Positions 8,526 to 17,563 of a stretch of 30,828 bases of DNA are shown piece after piece (within the stretch, counting starts at the first letter, position 1; each line of letters starts with the position of its first letter). This DNA is from an uncultured Eubacteriales bacterium (GTDB taxonomy: Bacteria; Bacillota; Clostridia; Monoglobales; Monoglobaceae): the NCBI GenBank assembly GCA_900555375.1, contig USLC01000001.1:1-30828 (forward strand), read 5' to 3'. Under the pieces are notes generated by a model, which was not told the DNA's origin, made no database searches, and saw only the letters and a program-made list of their open reading frames with translations. The position numbers and the translations under genes are program-made.

Positions 8526-9174
8526 TACTCTCACTCCTTTGGTCGGCCGCCCTGTCATCACAAAGCATCACTATCACCCGTCCGCTTTTAAAACTGATTA
8601 ATGCCGCATCGCATTTATCAAACTCGTTGCTTGACGCTCTTACCTCATCGCACGCAAGACGCATCTTTTCAGCCTCATACTTAAGCCCCCGAACGGTAAA
8701 TTCTTCAACATCTCCCCCGAACGGGAAAAACGAAACATATTTTCTGCTGCCGCGAAACAATTCAAACGGCTTGTCCTCCATCCAGATTTCATTATACCTG
8801 TCCAGAATTTTAATTTTAACTCCGCGCTTTAATCCATACGCAAGCAAGCAGAAATGTGAAAACTCGTGGTCTCTTCTCCCGCCGAGAGCACCGATTAACA
8901 TAATCTCTTTAAATCCGCGCTCTATCGCCTCGTCAATGCATATGTTTGTATCAGTATAATTTTTTTCGGGCGGGCTGACCATAGACTCAATCTCCGCGGG
9001 ATATTGCTCCGTCCACGAATCATTGTCCCCCACAATCAAATCCGGTCTTATATTCAATTTTTTGCAATGCTTCAGTCCGCCGTCCGCACAAATTATATAA
9101 GCTCCGTCAAAATCCGACTGTTTGTAAAATTCATAGTCGCCGACGTCTCCGCCGCAAATAATTATTGCCTTCAT
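8509..9174 (-). CDS. thiN: Thiamine pyrophosphokinase
   Basis: This enzyme converts thiamine and ATP to thiamine diphosphate (221 residues, normal length). Family features are ICADGGLKHC near the N-terminus, the metal-binding block GDNDSW (usually GDFDS or GDLDS), TDTNICIDEA, and GALGGRRDHEF (usual G-GGR-DH). The C-terminal domain has the beta sandwich of the thiamin-binding region. I chose ATG 9174 because AAGGTGA is correctly spaced; a GTG at 9186 lies within that site. It follows rpe, as in the common Firmicutes order rsgA-rpe-thiN. The Asn in GDNDS is unusual but leaves the aspartates intact. Confidence 0.92.
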   Translation of the reverse strand: MKAIIICGGDVGDYEFYKQSDFDGAYIICADGGLKHCKKLNIRPDLIVGDNDSWTEQYPAEIESMVSPPEKNYTDTNICIDEAIERGFKEIMLIGALGGRRDHEFSHFCLLAYGLKRGVKIKILDRYNEIWMEDKPFELFRGSRKYVSFFPFGGDVEEFTVRGLKYEAEKMRLACDEVRASSNEFDKCDAALISFKSGRVIVMLCDDRAADQRSESNAKQV

Positions 9175-9198
9175 TATATACTTCACCTTAATTATTTG

Positions 9199-9879
9199 TT
9201 ATTTTAGTGCCTCTTCAGCCACTCTGCGGATTTCGGCAACCGCCGCCGCAGCGTCCTCCGCACCGAAGACCGCCGACCCTGCAACCAATATATTTGCACC
9301 GCTTGCCGCCGCCGACGCAGCTGTTTTTACGCCTACGCCTCCGTCTACCTCGATATCAAGATGGGTATATTTTGTTTCCGCCATTTTTGCCGCCCACCTG
9401 ATTTTTTCTTCCATATCACGCATATATGACTGTCCGCCGAAGCCCGGCTCGACCGTCATAATCAAAATCATATCAAAAATATCCAAAAGCCCCTCTACAG
9501 ACTCAACGGGGGTTTTGGGTTTAACCGATATTCCTGCCTTTATGCCGCGGCTGTGCAGATGCTCTGCAATTTTTCTCAAGTCCGCATCGTTCGCCGTCTC
9601 TTTATGTACGGTTATAATGTCCGCTCCCGCATCCGCAAAGGAATCCATATACTTTTCGGGGTTTGTTATCATCAGATGCACGTCAAAAAACATTTTGCTC
9701 AAAGGGCGAAGAGCCGCGGTTGTATGCGCCGAAAAACTGAGATTCGGCACAAAATGACCGTCCATAACGTCAATATGCAGCCACTCGGTCCCTGCCGTCT
9801 CTACCTTATTTACTTCTTCCGAAAGCCTTGCGGCGTCTGCCGCAAGCAGCGACGGCGCAATTTTTATCTGTCTGTTCAA
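9199..9879 (-). CDS. rpe: Ribulose-phosphate 3-epimerase
   Basis: Rpe interconverts ribulose 5-phosphate and xylulose 5-phosphate in the pentose phosphate pathway (226 residues, TIM barrel, metal-dependent). HIDVMDGHFVPNLSF carries the metal ligand and catalytic Asp, VEPGFGGQSY is the signature loop, and DGGV closes the phosphate site. The start is TTG 9879, preceded by AAAGGGG at good spacing; no better ATG exists, since SLLAADAARL needs the upstream residues. It lies between rsgA and thiN with short gaps, on the same transcript. Confidence 0.97.
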   Translation of the reverse strand: MNRQIKIAPSLLAADAARLSEEVNKVETAGTEWLHIDVMDGHFVPNLSFSAHTTAALRPLSKMFFDVHLMITNPEKYMDSFADAGADIITVHKETANDADLRKIAEHLHSRGIKAGISVKPKTPVESVEGLLDIFDMILIMTVEPGFGGQSYMRDMEEKIRWAAKMAETKYTHLDIEVDGGVGVKTAASAAASGANILVAGSAVFGAEDAAAAVAEIRRVAEEALK

Positions 9880-9892
9880 TTTTAAAACCCCT

Positions 9893-10768
9893 TTATCTTC
9901 TCTTTTTTATCTCACTTACAAGTCTTACATAGCTGTCGTAACGGCTTTTTGAAATTTTACCGCTCTCGACCGCCGCCGCAACTCCGCAGCCCGGTTCGGC
10001 GATGTGATTGCAGTCTCCGAAGCGGCAATCGTATGCATACTTCTCAAACTCTCTGAAAAGCTCCGCGCAGTTTTCGGGCTGAAGCGCCGAAATATCAAGC
10101 GACCCGAAGCCGGGGGTATCGATTATATATCCGCCCCCGTCAAGCGGAACAAGCTCAGTATGTCTTGTGGTATGCTTACCTCTGTCAACACGGGTGCTTA
10201 CCTCTCCCGTTTCAAAATACTCGCCGCCTGTTACACAATTCAAAATACTTGACTTTCCCACTCCCGAATTTCCCGCAAACACGGTTACCTCACCGCAAAG
10301 CATCTCTTTTAAATCGTCAATATTTTTTCCGCTTGCCGCGCTCAGCGGAACAACGCTGTACCCCGCGCCGCGGTAGATATCGCAAAGCTCTGTGCCCGAA
10401 TCCAAATCGGTTTTGTTCACACAGATTATCGCTTCCACTCCCGAAATCTCAGCCGATGCAAGCATCTTGTCAAGCAGGTAAAGATTCGGCGCAGGATTAA
10501 CAGTCGAAACAACAATCGCCATCTGTGTAACATTTACCACGGGAGGGCGCAAAAGCTCATTTTTTCTCGGTAAGATTTCGTCTATTGCTCCTGTTTTTGT
10601 TGTGTTATTTATTAAAATCTTTACCTCATCACCCACCAAAGGCGTTATTTTTTTGCTTCTGAAGCTTCCGCGCGCCCTGCATTCAAAACACCCGTCGGCG
10701 GTATCTACATAGTAGAAACCGCCGACGCCTTTTATAATTCTTCCTCTGAATTCTCTGCTATCGTTCAT
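9893..10768 (-). CDS. rsgA: Ribosome small subunit-dependent GTPase A
   Basis: RsgA (YloQ) is a circularly permuted GTPase that checks maturation of the 30S subunit (291 residues). The order of motifs is the permuted one: G4 NKTD at 118-121, G1 GNSGVGKS at 166-173, G3 DTPG at 217-220. An N-terminal OB fold comes first. The C-terminal zinc site is C248, C253, H255 and C261. Its place directly after prkC is a conserved Firmicutes arrangement, and RsgA of related bacteria is a PrkC substrate. The ribosome binding site AAGGTG overlaps the prkC stop. Confidence 0.97.
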   Translation of the reverse strand: MNDSREFRGRIIKGVGGFYYVDTADGCFECRARGSFRSKKITPLVGDEVKILINNTTKTGAIDEILPRKNELLRPPVVNVTQMAIVVSTVNPAPNLYLLDKMLASAEISGVEAIICVNKTDLDSGTELCDIYRGAGYSVVPLSAASGKNIDDLKEMLCGEVTVFAGNSGVGKSSILNCVTGGEYFETGEVSTRVDRGKHTTRHTELVPLDGGGYIIDTPGFGSLDISALQPENCAELFREFEKYAYDCRFGDCNHIAEPGCGVAAAVESGKISKSRYDSYVRLVSEIKKRR

Positions 10769-10777
10769 ATTTTCACC

Positions 10778-12670
10778 TTAGTTACTTATTCCGGGGGTTG
10801 ATTCGGAACCTCCCGATGAACTTCCCGATGAGCCGCTGCCCGAAGACGAACCGCCCGATGTGTGCCCTCCGGATGAAGAGCTGCCCGAGGATGAACCGCC
10901 CGACGTACCACCCGACGTTCCTCCCGACGAACCGCTGCCCGAGCTGCCCGAAGACGAGCCGCTGCCGGAATTACCTGAACTTGTACCGTTTCCCGTACTT
11001 CCGCTCTGGCTTCCGTTTGATTTGTTGCCATCGGTTGTGCTGTCATTCTTGTTTGAGTCATTTTTCTTGTCGTCAGTATTTGTATTGTTTGTGTCATCAC
11101 TCTTTTTGCCCGAGCTTACATACAGAGTTACGAGATATCCCTCAGAGACCTCCTGCCCTGCGCTCGGCTCTTGCCTGATAACAACGCCCGCCGCAACGGT
11201 TGCACTCTCTTCTTCTATCTCATTTACTTTAAGCTTGCTTTCGGCAATCTTTTTCCTTGCATCATCTATTTTAAGATTTGTGTAGTTCTCTACCTTTATA
11301 TTATTGACGCCCGAGCTTACAACGACCGTAATGACTATATCGTCTTTCTTTGTTACCTCGCTGCCTGCGGGGGGATTCTGTTCAAGAATCGTACCTGCCG
11401 CTTTATCGCTTGTCTTTTCGCTCTTTTTAACAATGCTGAAGCCGTCTTGTCTATACTGCTTCTGCGCGTCCGTTAACATCATATCCATAACGTTCGGAAT
11501 CTTTACCTTTTCTCCGCCCGTAAACACGCTGATGGGATTTCCGCCCGTCATCATAGAAAATACAACGCCAAGCCCCGCAAGGACAACAATCGCCGCAACC
11601 ACCGCCGCAATTGTAATTCTGCGCTCTTTCTTTTTCTGTTCTTTTACCGCTCTCATTCTATCAATGTTCCTTTGTCTGTTTTCTTTAACCTCTCTGTCGA
11701 CACGGTCGGCATACTTGCCGTACTCGGGGTTTTCCTGTCTTCTTTGTCTCTCATAATTGTCAATGTCTCTGTCATCTATTGCGCCGCGCTTAACCGTTCT
11801 GTCAAGGTCGTCAGCCGCCTGTTCCGTCTCTCCGAGAACAACCGCAGGATTTTTTATCACCTTTTTTAAGTCCGCAAGAAATTCATCCGCGGTGGCATAT
11901 CTTAAGTTCTGCTCTTTATTAAGCGCTTTCATAACGATATACTGCATAGACTCGGGTATGTCGCTGTTCAAAATTCTCGGCAATACGGGCTTTTCCTGAA
12001 TATGCTTTATCGCAATCGCAATCGCCGTATTATCGTCAAACGGAAGTCTGCCCGTCAGCATTTCGTAAAGAACAACGCCGAGTGAATATATATCCGTTCT
12101 CTCGTTCGTATATCCGCCCCTCGCCTGCTCGGGCGAGAGATAATGCACCGTCCCGATAGTTGAATTTGAGGTAGTTGTCGTTGCCTGTGATGTCGCACGC
12201 GCTATACCGAAGTCGGTAACCTTAAGCACCTCTCCTTGCGTCATAATAATATTCTGAGGTTTGATATCTCTGTGAATAACCGACTTTTTATGCGCCGCCG
12301 AAAGACCCTCGCAAATCTGTGCCGCAAACTCGGCGGCTTTCTTCCAGGGAAGCACACCCTTTTCAGCTATATATTCTTTAAGCGTAATGCCGTCAACATA
12401 CTCCATCACTATATAATAAAGTCCGTTTTCAAAGCCCACATCATAAATAGACACAACGTGCGGATTTGAAATTCTTGCCGCCGCCTGCGCCTCTGTGTTA
12501 AAACGGTGTACAAACTCTTTATCATCGCTAAGTTCTTCTTTAAGCACTTTTATTGCTACCAATCTGTTTAAAAAGTGACAGCGCGCTTTGTACACATATG
12601 CCATTCCGCCCTTGCCCACTTCTTCAAGAATTTCATAGCGGCCGGCAAGCATTGTTCCAATTAAATTCAT
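10778..12670 (-). CDS. prkC: Ser/Thr protein kinase with PASTA domains
   Basis: PrkC is a membrane kinase that senses peptidoglycan fragments or lipid II (630 residues). The kinase domain covers about 10-270: Gly-loop GKGGMAYVYKA, Lys41, HRD at 133-135, DFG at 153-155, and a Thr/Ser-rich activation loop (159-173). A juxtamembrane segment leads to one membrane helix (352-374). Outside are two PASTA domains (about 387-453 and 455-521); B. subtilis has three. Residues 522-630 form an unusual tail of Ser, Gly, Asn and Thr with no fold. The partner phosphatase is the next gene upstream. The start has an AGGAG box (GGAGGAAAAGATA) shortly before the ATG. Confidence 0.97.
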   Translation of the reverse strand: MNLIGTMLAGRYEILEEVGKGGMAYVYKARCHFLNRLVAIKVLKEELSDDKEFVHRFNTEAQAAARISNPHVVSIYDVGFENGLYYIVMEYVDGITLKEYIAEKGVLPWKKAAEFAAQICEGLSAAHKKSVIHRDIKPQNIIMTQGEVLKVTDFGIARATSQATTTTSNSTIGTVHYLSPEQARGGYTNERTDIYSLGVVLYEMLTGRLPFDDNTAIAIAIKHIQEKPVLPRILNSDIPESMQYIVMKALNKEQNLRYATADEFLADLKKVIKNPAVVLGETEQAADDLDRTVKRGAIDDRDIDNYERQRRQENPEYGKYADRVDREVKENRQRNIDRMRAVKEQKKKERRITIAAVVAAIVVLAGLGVVFSMMTGGNPISVFTGGEKVKIPNVMDMMLTDAQKQYRQDGFSIVKKSEKTSDKAAGTILEQNPPAGSEVTKKDDIVITVVVSSGVNNIKVENYTNLKIDDARKKIAESKLKVNEIEEESATVAAGVVIRQEPSAGQEVSEGYLVTLYVSSGKKSDDTNNTNTDDKKNDSNKNDSTTDGNKSNGSQSGSTGNGTSSGNSGSGSSSGSSGSGSSGGTSGGTSGGSSSGSSSSGGHTSGGSSSGSGSSGSSSGGSESTPGISN

Positions 12671-12682
12671 TATCTTTTCCTC

Positions 12683-13423
12683 CTATATGAATCTGATACA
12701 AATAACAGTTATGTTATCAAGACCGCCGTTTTCCTTTGCGGAATCCACAAGTCTGCAAACCGTTTCTTCGGAATTTCTTCCTGCTTTTACAATTTCGCAA
12801 ATCTCATTGTCGTCAAGCATCCCCGAAAGCCCGTCGCTGCACATAAGCAAAACATCCCCTCGGGAATAGTCATATTCGAATATATCTACCTTTACTTTGC
12901 TGTCGGTTCCTATCGCTCTTGTAATTATATTCTTCTGCGGATGCACTCTCGCCTCTTCGCGGGTGATTGTGCCGCTCATAACAAGCTCTGACACAACAGA
13001 ATGATCGGTGGTAATCTGTGCTATCTCATCGGAACGTATTGCGTACGCTCTGCTGTCGCCCACATTTGCAACATAGGCAACCCCCTCGCAGATAAACGCA
13101 GCAACCACGGTTGTTCCCATTCCGCTATGAATTTTATTTTCGGTTGACATTCTGTAAACCTTTTCGTTTGCACCCTCAACCGCTCTGCAAAGCCGACCCG
13201 GAATCTCTGTTTCATCCTTGTCATTAAGCAGCTTTTGCATCTCTTCCGCGATAAACTTTACCGCGTTCTGGCTGGCAACCTCTCCGGCATTATGCCCTCC
13301 CATTCCGTCGGCAAGTATACAAAATCCTTTGCTTGTCCCTTCGTCAAAGCCGTGTATGCAAAAACAGTCCTCATTAAGCTCTCTGATGCATCCGACATCG
13401 CTCAATCCAAATGTTTCTATCAT
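12683..13423 (-). CDS. prpC: PP2C-family Ser/Thr protein phosphatase
   Basis: This is the metal-dependent phosphatase that reverses PrkC phosphorylation (246 residues, cytoplasmic). All PP2C motifs are present in order: SDVGCIRELNEDC, ADGMGGHNAGE (metal ligands Asp and Gly), ANVGDSRAYAIR, TTDHS, LLMCSDGLSGML and GGLDNITVI. The ATG follows AGGAGGTG at 13432-13439. It is separated from prkC by 12 bases, so kinase and phosphatase are made together. Also named stp or pppL in other genera. Confidence 0.96.
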   Translation of the reverse strand: MIETFGLSDVGCIRELNEDCFCIHGFDEGTSKGFCILADGMGGHNAGEVASQNAVKFIAEEMQKLLNDKDETEIPGRLCRAVEGANEKVYRMSTENKIHSGMGTTVVAAFICEGVAYVANVGDSRAYAIRSDEIAQITTDHSVVSELVMSGTITREEARVHPQKNIITRAIGTDSKVKVDIFEYDYSRGDVLLMCSDGLSGMLDDNEICEIVKAGRNSEETVCRLVDSAKENGGLDNITVICIRFI

Positions 13424-13465
13424 TGTGCAACACCTCCTAATGCTGTCCTGTACGCCGAACAGCGT

Positions 13466-14494
13466 CTACGCACGGCGCGTTGCGGAAGCCCTCAGCTGTC
13501 CGCAGGCAGCGCTTATGTCCGCTCCCATTTCACGTCTGACCGTTGCGGACATTCCGCCGTTTTCAAGAACCTCTCTGAACCTTTCGACCGCCGTGTGTCC
13601 GCTTGCCGAAAAGCCGGTCTCTTTAACTTCGTTAACGGGAATAAGGTTGACGTGACACAACATTCCCGAAATCAGCTTTAAAAGCTCTTTTGCCTCTTCT
13701 TCCGTATCATTAACTCCGTTTATCAATGTATATTCAAAAGAAATTCTTCTGTTTGTTTTAGCAATATAATATCTGCAGGCATCAATCAGCGTTTCTATCG
13801 GATAACGCCTGTTTACAGGCATAATTTTTGACCTTTTCTCGTCATTCGGCGCGTGAAGCGAAACCGAAAGCGTAAGCTGAAGCTGCCTGTCTGCAAGTTC
13901 GCGGATACGTTCCGCCAGACCGCAGGTAGACAGCGATATATGCCTCATACCTATATTCAGTCCGTTCGGATTATTTACAATTTCAAGAAATCTCATCACA
14001 TTGTCAAAATTGTCGAGAGGCTCTCCCATTCCCATAAGCACAATGTTGGATATCCTCTCTCCAAGGTCGTTCCCGACAGTCATAACCTGTCCGACAATCT
14101 CACCCGGCGTCAGATTTCTGACCTTTCCGCCGCGGGTCGATGCGCAAAAGGCGCAGCCCATAGCGCAGCCAACCTGAGATGACACACAGATTGTATATCC
14201 GTGATGATATTTCATTAAAACCGACTCTATAAAATTGCCGTCATCTAATTGTAACAGATAACGCCTTGTTTCGTCAAGAGCCGAAACAAATTTTTGTTCA
14301 ATTTTTAAGTTATTTATTGAATATTCCGCCTTAAGCTTTTCGCGCAGACCCTTGGGCAGATTTGTCATATCATCTATGCTTTCCGCTCCGCTGTACAGCC
14401 ACTTAAAGACCTGCCCCGCGCGAAACCTCGGTTCACCCTTTTCACAGAGGATTTTCTCAAGCTCTTTTTGCGTATAATCTCTGAGATTTTTCAT
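13466..14494 (-). CDS. rlmN: 23S rRNA (adenine2503-C2)-methyltransferase
   Basis: RlmN is a radical-SAM enzyme that methylates A2503 of 23S rRNA and A37 of some tRNAs (342 residues). The cluster cysteines are C110, C114 and C117 in CAMGCAFC. The SAM-binding GMGEPLDN block and the C-terminal catalytic cysteine (C331 in ISAACGQL) are present. FRAGQVFKWLY near the N-terminus is typical. ATG 14494 is chosen because it gives the usual N-terminus and lies 14 bases after rsmB; a TTG at 14533 is in frame but would overlap rsmB and has no clear ribosome binding site. It belongs to RlmN rather than Cfr by context and overall match. Confidence 0.95.
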   Translation of the reverse strand: MKNLRDYTQKELEKILCEKGEPRFRAGQVFKWLYSGAESIDDMTNLPKGLREKLKAEYSINNLKIEQKFVSALDETRRYLLQLDDGNFIESVLMKYHHGYTICVSSQVGCAMGCAFCASTRGGKVRNLTPGEIVGQVMTVGNDLGERISNIVLMGMGEPLDNFDNVMRFLEIVNNPNGLNIGMRHISLSTCGLAERIRELADRQLQLTLSVSLHAPNDEKRSKIMPVNRRYPIETLIDACRYYIAKTNRRISFEYTLINGVNDTEEEAKELLKLISGMLCHVNLIPVNEVKETGFSASGHTAVERFREVLENGGMSATVRREMGADISAACGQLRASATRRA

Positions 14495-14508
14495 ATTTTT
14501 TGCCAACC

Positions 14509-15795
14509 TTATTTGAATTTTATCATTCTGCAAATATAAAATCCGCTGCCTCCGCCTTCATATGCAAGATACAGCTTTTCAAATTCGCACTTAAAATCGG
14601 TATGCTCTGCAAGAAACCTTTCAATCTGCCTTTCGTTCTCTTCTTCAAGTATTGTACAGGTGGAGTATACAAGCACTCCGCCCGTCTTTACATATCCCGC
14701 GGCGAAATTTAAAATATTTCTCTGGATTTTGCAAAGCGCCTCTGTATCCCCCGCACTTCTGTTATATTTTATATCGGGTTTTTTATGAATCACGCCTATG
14801 CCCGAGCAAGGGACGTCTGCAAGAACTCTGTCTGCCGCACCTTTTAATTCGTCAATCGGCTCTTCCGAATTATGCTCTTTAACCTCGATACAATCTATTC
14901 CCAAACGTTCAGCCGACCTTTGTATCAGCTCAAGCTTATGCTTATGTATATCAAATGCAATAATTCTGCCCTCATTTTTCATAAGCTCTGCAATATGCGT
15001 TGTCTTTCCTCCCGGTGCGGCACATAAATCCAGCACTGTTTCTCCGCTTTTCGGCTCTAAAGCCAACGCCGCACGCATCGAGTTTATGTTTTGCAGGGTA
15101 TAATATCCGTCCCCGTAAAGCCGCGAGGCTTTAATATCTATCGCTCCGCTGATTCTCAGGCATTGCTTAACCTCTGCGTCGGGTTTTGCGCAAATTCCCT
15201 CGCCGCGAAGCATTTCGGTCAGCTCATCCGCGTTGGTTTTTAAGATATTTGCCCTTATCATAGCAGGGTGGGGCAAAAGGCTGTCTTTAAGTATCTTCTC
15301 ACACGTCCCGCGACCGAACTGCTTTATAAGCTTTTCGGTCAGCCATAGGGGGCACGAATACTTAACCGATGTTCTTTCGGCAAAGCTGCCCTGCGGCTCA
15401 GGCAGCGAATCAAGGCTTCGCGATACCGTGCGCAAAACTCCGTTCACGTAACCTCTTGCCGCCTTATGGGCATATTTTGACGCAAGCTTTACCGCCTCAT
15501 TGCACGCGGCGGACGGCGGAATTTTATTCATATCGGTCATCTGATACACACCGCAGCGCAGTATCTGCAAAACCCACGGACTCAGCTTTTTAAGCTTAAT
15601 TTTGGAATAGCTTTGTATCACAAAATCAATATAAATTCTGTTACGCATAACACCCATAATCAGCTCGTTCGCAAGCGCTCTGTCGCGCGGCTCCATACCG
15701 CTCAGCTCTTCAAGCACCGCTTTGTTTGAGTATTCTCCGCCCTTATCAATCTTGCAGAGAGCGCAAATCGCCGCCTCTCTCGGATTCTTCGCCAA
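14509..15795 (-). CDS. rsmB: 16S rRNA (cytosine967-C5)-methyltransferase
   Basis: RsmB (Sun/Fmu) methylates C967 of 16S rRNA (428 residues). The N-terminal NusB-like RNA-binding domain (about 1-130) is followed by the SAM-dependent methyltransferase domain with LDLCAAPGGKTTHIA, the DVPCSGIGVIHKKPDI block and the catalytic-cysteine motif YSTCTILEEEN. The start is TTG 15795 with AAGGAG upstream. It begins one base after the stop of the zinc peptidase, so the pair is probably coupled. The fmt-rsmB-rlmN order is common in Firmicutes. Confidence 0.96.
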   Translation of the reverse strand: MAKNPREAAICALCKIDKGGEYSNKAVLEELSGMEPRDRALANELIMGVMRNRIYIDFVIQSYSKIKLKKLSPWVLQILRCGVYQMTDMNKIPPSAACNEAVKLASKYAHKAARGYVNGVLRTVSRSLDSLPEPQGSFAERTSVKYSCPLWLTEKLIKQFGRGTCEKILKDSLLPHPAMIRANILKTNADELTEMLRGEGICAKPDAEVKQCLRISGAIDIKASRLYGDGYYTLQNINSMRAALALEPKSGETVLDLCAAPGGKTTHIAELMKNEGRIIAFDIHKHKLELIQRSAERLGIDCIEVKEHNSEEPIDELKGAADRVLADVPCSGIGVIHKKPDIKYNRSAGDTEALCKIQRNILNFAAGYVKTGGVLVYSTCTILEEENERQIERFLAEHTDFKCEFEKLYLAYEGGGSGFYICRMIKFK

Positions 15796-15796
15796 A

Positions 15797-16495
15797 TTAA
15801 TCTCTCCTTCTGCCGCCGAATAACACGATAAGTCTTAAAAGGCTCATAATAGCGCTTACAGCCGCCGCAACATATGTCAATGCCGCCGCCTTTAATACCT
15901 TTTTTGCGCCAACCAATTCATCGGGCGCAAGCATATTCTGTTCTTCAAGCGTGCGAATCGCACGTCCGCTTGCGTTAAACTCAACCGGAAGCGTCACAAG
16001 CTGAAACAGAACCGTAGCCGAAAACAGAATGATTCCCAAATCGACCAATGTCTGATTATACGATAAAATCACACCCAATAAAATTATCGGCATAGACAGC
16101 ATATTGCAGATATTTACCGCAGGAACTATTGCGTTTCTTACTCTTATCGGCGTATACGCGGTCGCGTGCTGAATCGCGTGTCCTACCTCGTGCGCGGCAA
16201 CGCCTATCGAACCGACCGAACGGCTGTTGTATGTTGCGTCCGACAGTCTGACCACGTTTGTTTTGGGGTCAAAATGGTCTGTGAGATTGCCCGAGATATG
16301 CTCAACTTTAACCGAGTAAAGTCCGTTCATATCAAGAATTTTTCTCGCCGCATCTGCTCCGGTCATTCCGAAGCGGTTATAAACCTGTGAATATTTTTTA
16401 AATGTGGAATTTACATTTGCCTGTGCCCACATAGCAAGCAGCAGCGCGGGCAAAAGCATTATCCACGTCGGGTCAAAAAAGTAAGGGTACATCAT
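15797..16495 (-). CDS. yugP: Zinc metallopeptidase, YugP family
   Basis: This is a membrane-embedded neutral zinc metallopeptidase of the Zn_peptidase_2 (YugP) family (232 residues). The zinc motif HEVGH is at residues 102-106. FKKYSQVYNRFGMTGADAARKIL before it is the family N-terminal block. Membrane segments lie at about 10-25 and in the region from 125 to 230. The substrate is unknown; a role in membrane protein quality control is often suggested but unproved. I chose the third ATG (16495) because AAGGAGG is 7 bases before it and touches the first ATG. It often sits in this operon between fmt and rsmB. Confidence 0.93.
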   Translation of the reverse strand: MMYPYFFDPTWIMLLPALLLAMWAQANVNSTFKKYSQVYNRFGMTGADAARKILDMNGLYSVKVEHISGNLTDHFDPKTNVVRLSDATYNSRSVGSIGVAAHEVGHAIQHATAYTPIRVRNAIVPAVNICNMLSMPIILLGVILSYNQTLVDLGIILFSATVLFQLVTLPVEFNASGRAIRTLEEQNMLAPDELVGAKKVLKAAALTYVAAAVSAIMSLLRLIVLFGGRRRD

Positions 16496-16512
16496 ATACA
16501 TTCCTCCTTGAT

Positions 16513-17439
16513 TTACTTTAATACAATACTTTCATCTATAGTATGTCCGTTAAGATAGTCGGCAAACCTCATTCGCTTGCCGCCTTTAAACTGAATTTCG
16601 TCAACCACTATGCTTGTCCCGCCGCCGCAGGCAACAATAAGTTTTTTGCCCGAAACGGTTATGCTTCCGCATTTTTCTTCGATATCTTCGCCTCTTTCCG
16701 CGCGGATTATCTTCATTACCTCATCGCCGTACATAGTATAACTCATCGGCCACGGGTTTGTTCCTCTTATCAGATTTAAAATTTCCGAGGCAGAACGGCT
16801 CCAGTCTATATGTCCCGTATCTTTGGAAATCATCGGCGCATAGCAAGACTCTTCATCATTCTGCTTTTCTCTCGGCGCGCTTCCGCCGGCTATCGCGTCA
16901 AGCGTTTTTATCAGCAAGTCGGCACCCGTAAGCGAAAGTCTGTCGTGAAGCTCTCCGTAGGTTTCGTCCTCTCCTATTTTAACGGACGATTTAAATATCA
17001 TATCGCCCGTATCCAAGCCCTTTTCCATATACATCGTCGTAACACCTGTGATTTCATCGCCGTTTATCACGCTCCGCTGAATCGGTGCCGCGCCGCGGTA
17101 CCTTGGCAAAAGCGAGGCGTGAACATTTATACATCCGTACATCGGAAAATTTAAAATATACTCGGGCAAAATCTTGCCATATGCCACAACAACCGCAATA
17201 TCGGGCTTATATTCCGAAAGAATCGGCAAAAGCTCTTGATTTTTTAGACTCTGCGGCTGAAACACGGGTATTCCGTGCTTCTCTGCGTATACTTTAACCG
17301 GCGGAGACACAAGCTTATGCCCTCTGCCCTTCGGCTTATCCGGCTGTGTTACCGCGCCGCACACTTCATATCCGTTTTTTATTAATATTTCAAGACAGGG
17401 AACAGCAAAATCGGGTGTTCCCATAAATAATACTCTCAT
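16513..17439 (-). CDS. fmt: Methionyl-tRNA formyltransferase
   Basis: Fmt formylates initiator Met-tRNA using 10-formyltetrahydrofolate (308 residues). The N-terminus MRVLFMGTPDFAVPCLEIL, the active-site INVHASLLPRYRGAAPIQ block (Asn and His), and GVTTMYMEKGLDTGD (Asp) are all there, followed by the C-terminal OB-like tRNA-binding domain. It is the first gene of the long minus-strand operon. The priA and def genes that often precede fmt are not present here. A strong promoter sits about 40-65 bases upstream, and AGAGGT serves as the ribosome binding site. Confidence 0.97.
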   Translation of the reverse strand: MRVLFMGTPDFAVPCLEILIKNGYEVCGAVTQPDKPKGRGHKLVSPPVKVYAEKHGIPVFQPQSLKNQELLPILSEYKPDIAVVVAYGKILPEYILNFPMYGCINVHASLLPRYRGAAPIQRSVINGDEITGVTTMYMEKGLDTGDMIFKSSVKIGEDETYGELHDRLSLTGADLLIKTLDAIAGGSAPREKQNDEESCYAPMISKDTGHIDWSRSASEILNLIRGTNPWPMSYTMYGDEVMKIIRAERGEDIEEKCGSITVSGKKLIVACGGGTSIVVDEIQFKGGKRMRFADYLNGHTIDESIVLK

Positions 17440-17476
17440 TGTGTCAAACCTCTTTATATACTCTTTCTCAATTTAT

Positions 17477-17505
17477 ATTGTACCTCATATTTATATATTA
17501 ATCAA
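17477..17505 (-). promoter_or_regulatory. Promoter of the fmt-to-lipoprotein operon
   Basis: On the minus strand TTGATT (17500-17505) is followed after 17 bases by TACAAT (17477-17482). Transcription would begin near 17470, giving a leader of about 30 bases before fmt. It is the only good promoter I see for the ten-gene operon. Confidence 0.75.
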
Positions 17506-17563
17506 GTACAATTTATTAATAATTTTTAAATTAAGCCTCTCTTTTGCTGCAATACATATTAAA

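Noticed and set aside
10860..11285. Long plus-strand open frame rich in Pro, Glu and Leu, opposite the prkC 3' end
   Set aside because: It is the mirror of the Ser/Gly tail of PrkC; its composition follows from those codons, and there is no ribosome binding site or promoter.
13466..14494. Cfr-type resistance methyltransferase instead of RlmN
   Set aside because: The gene sits in the conserved rsmB-rlmN-phosphatase-kinase operon and matches RlmN throughout, so a resistance role is not supported.
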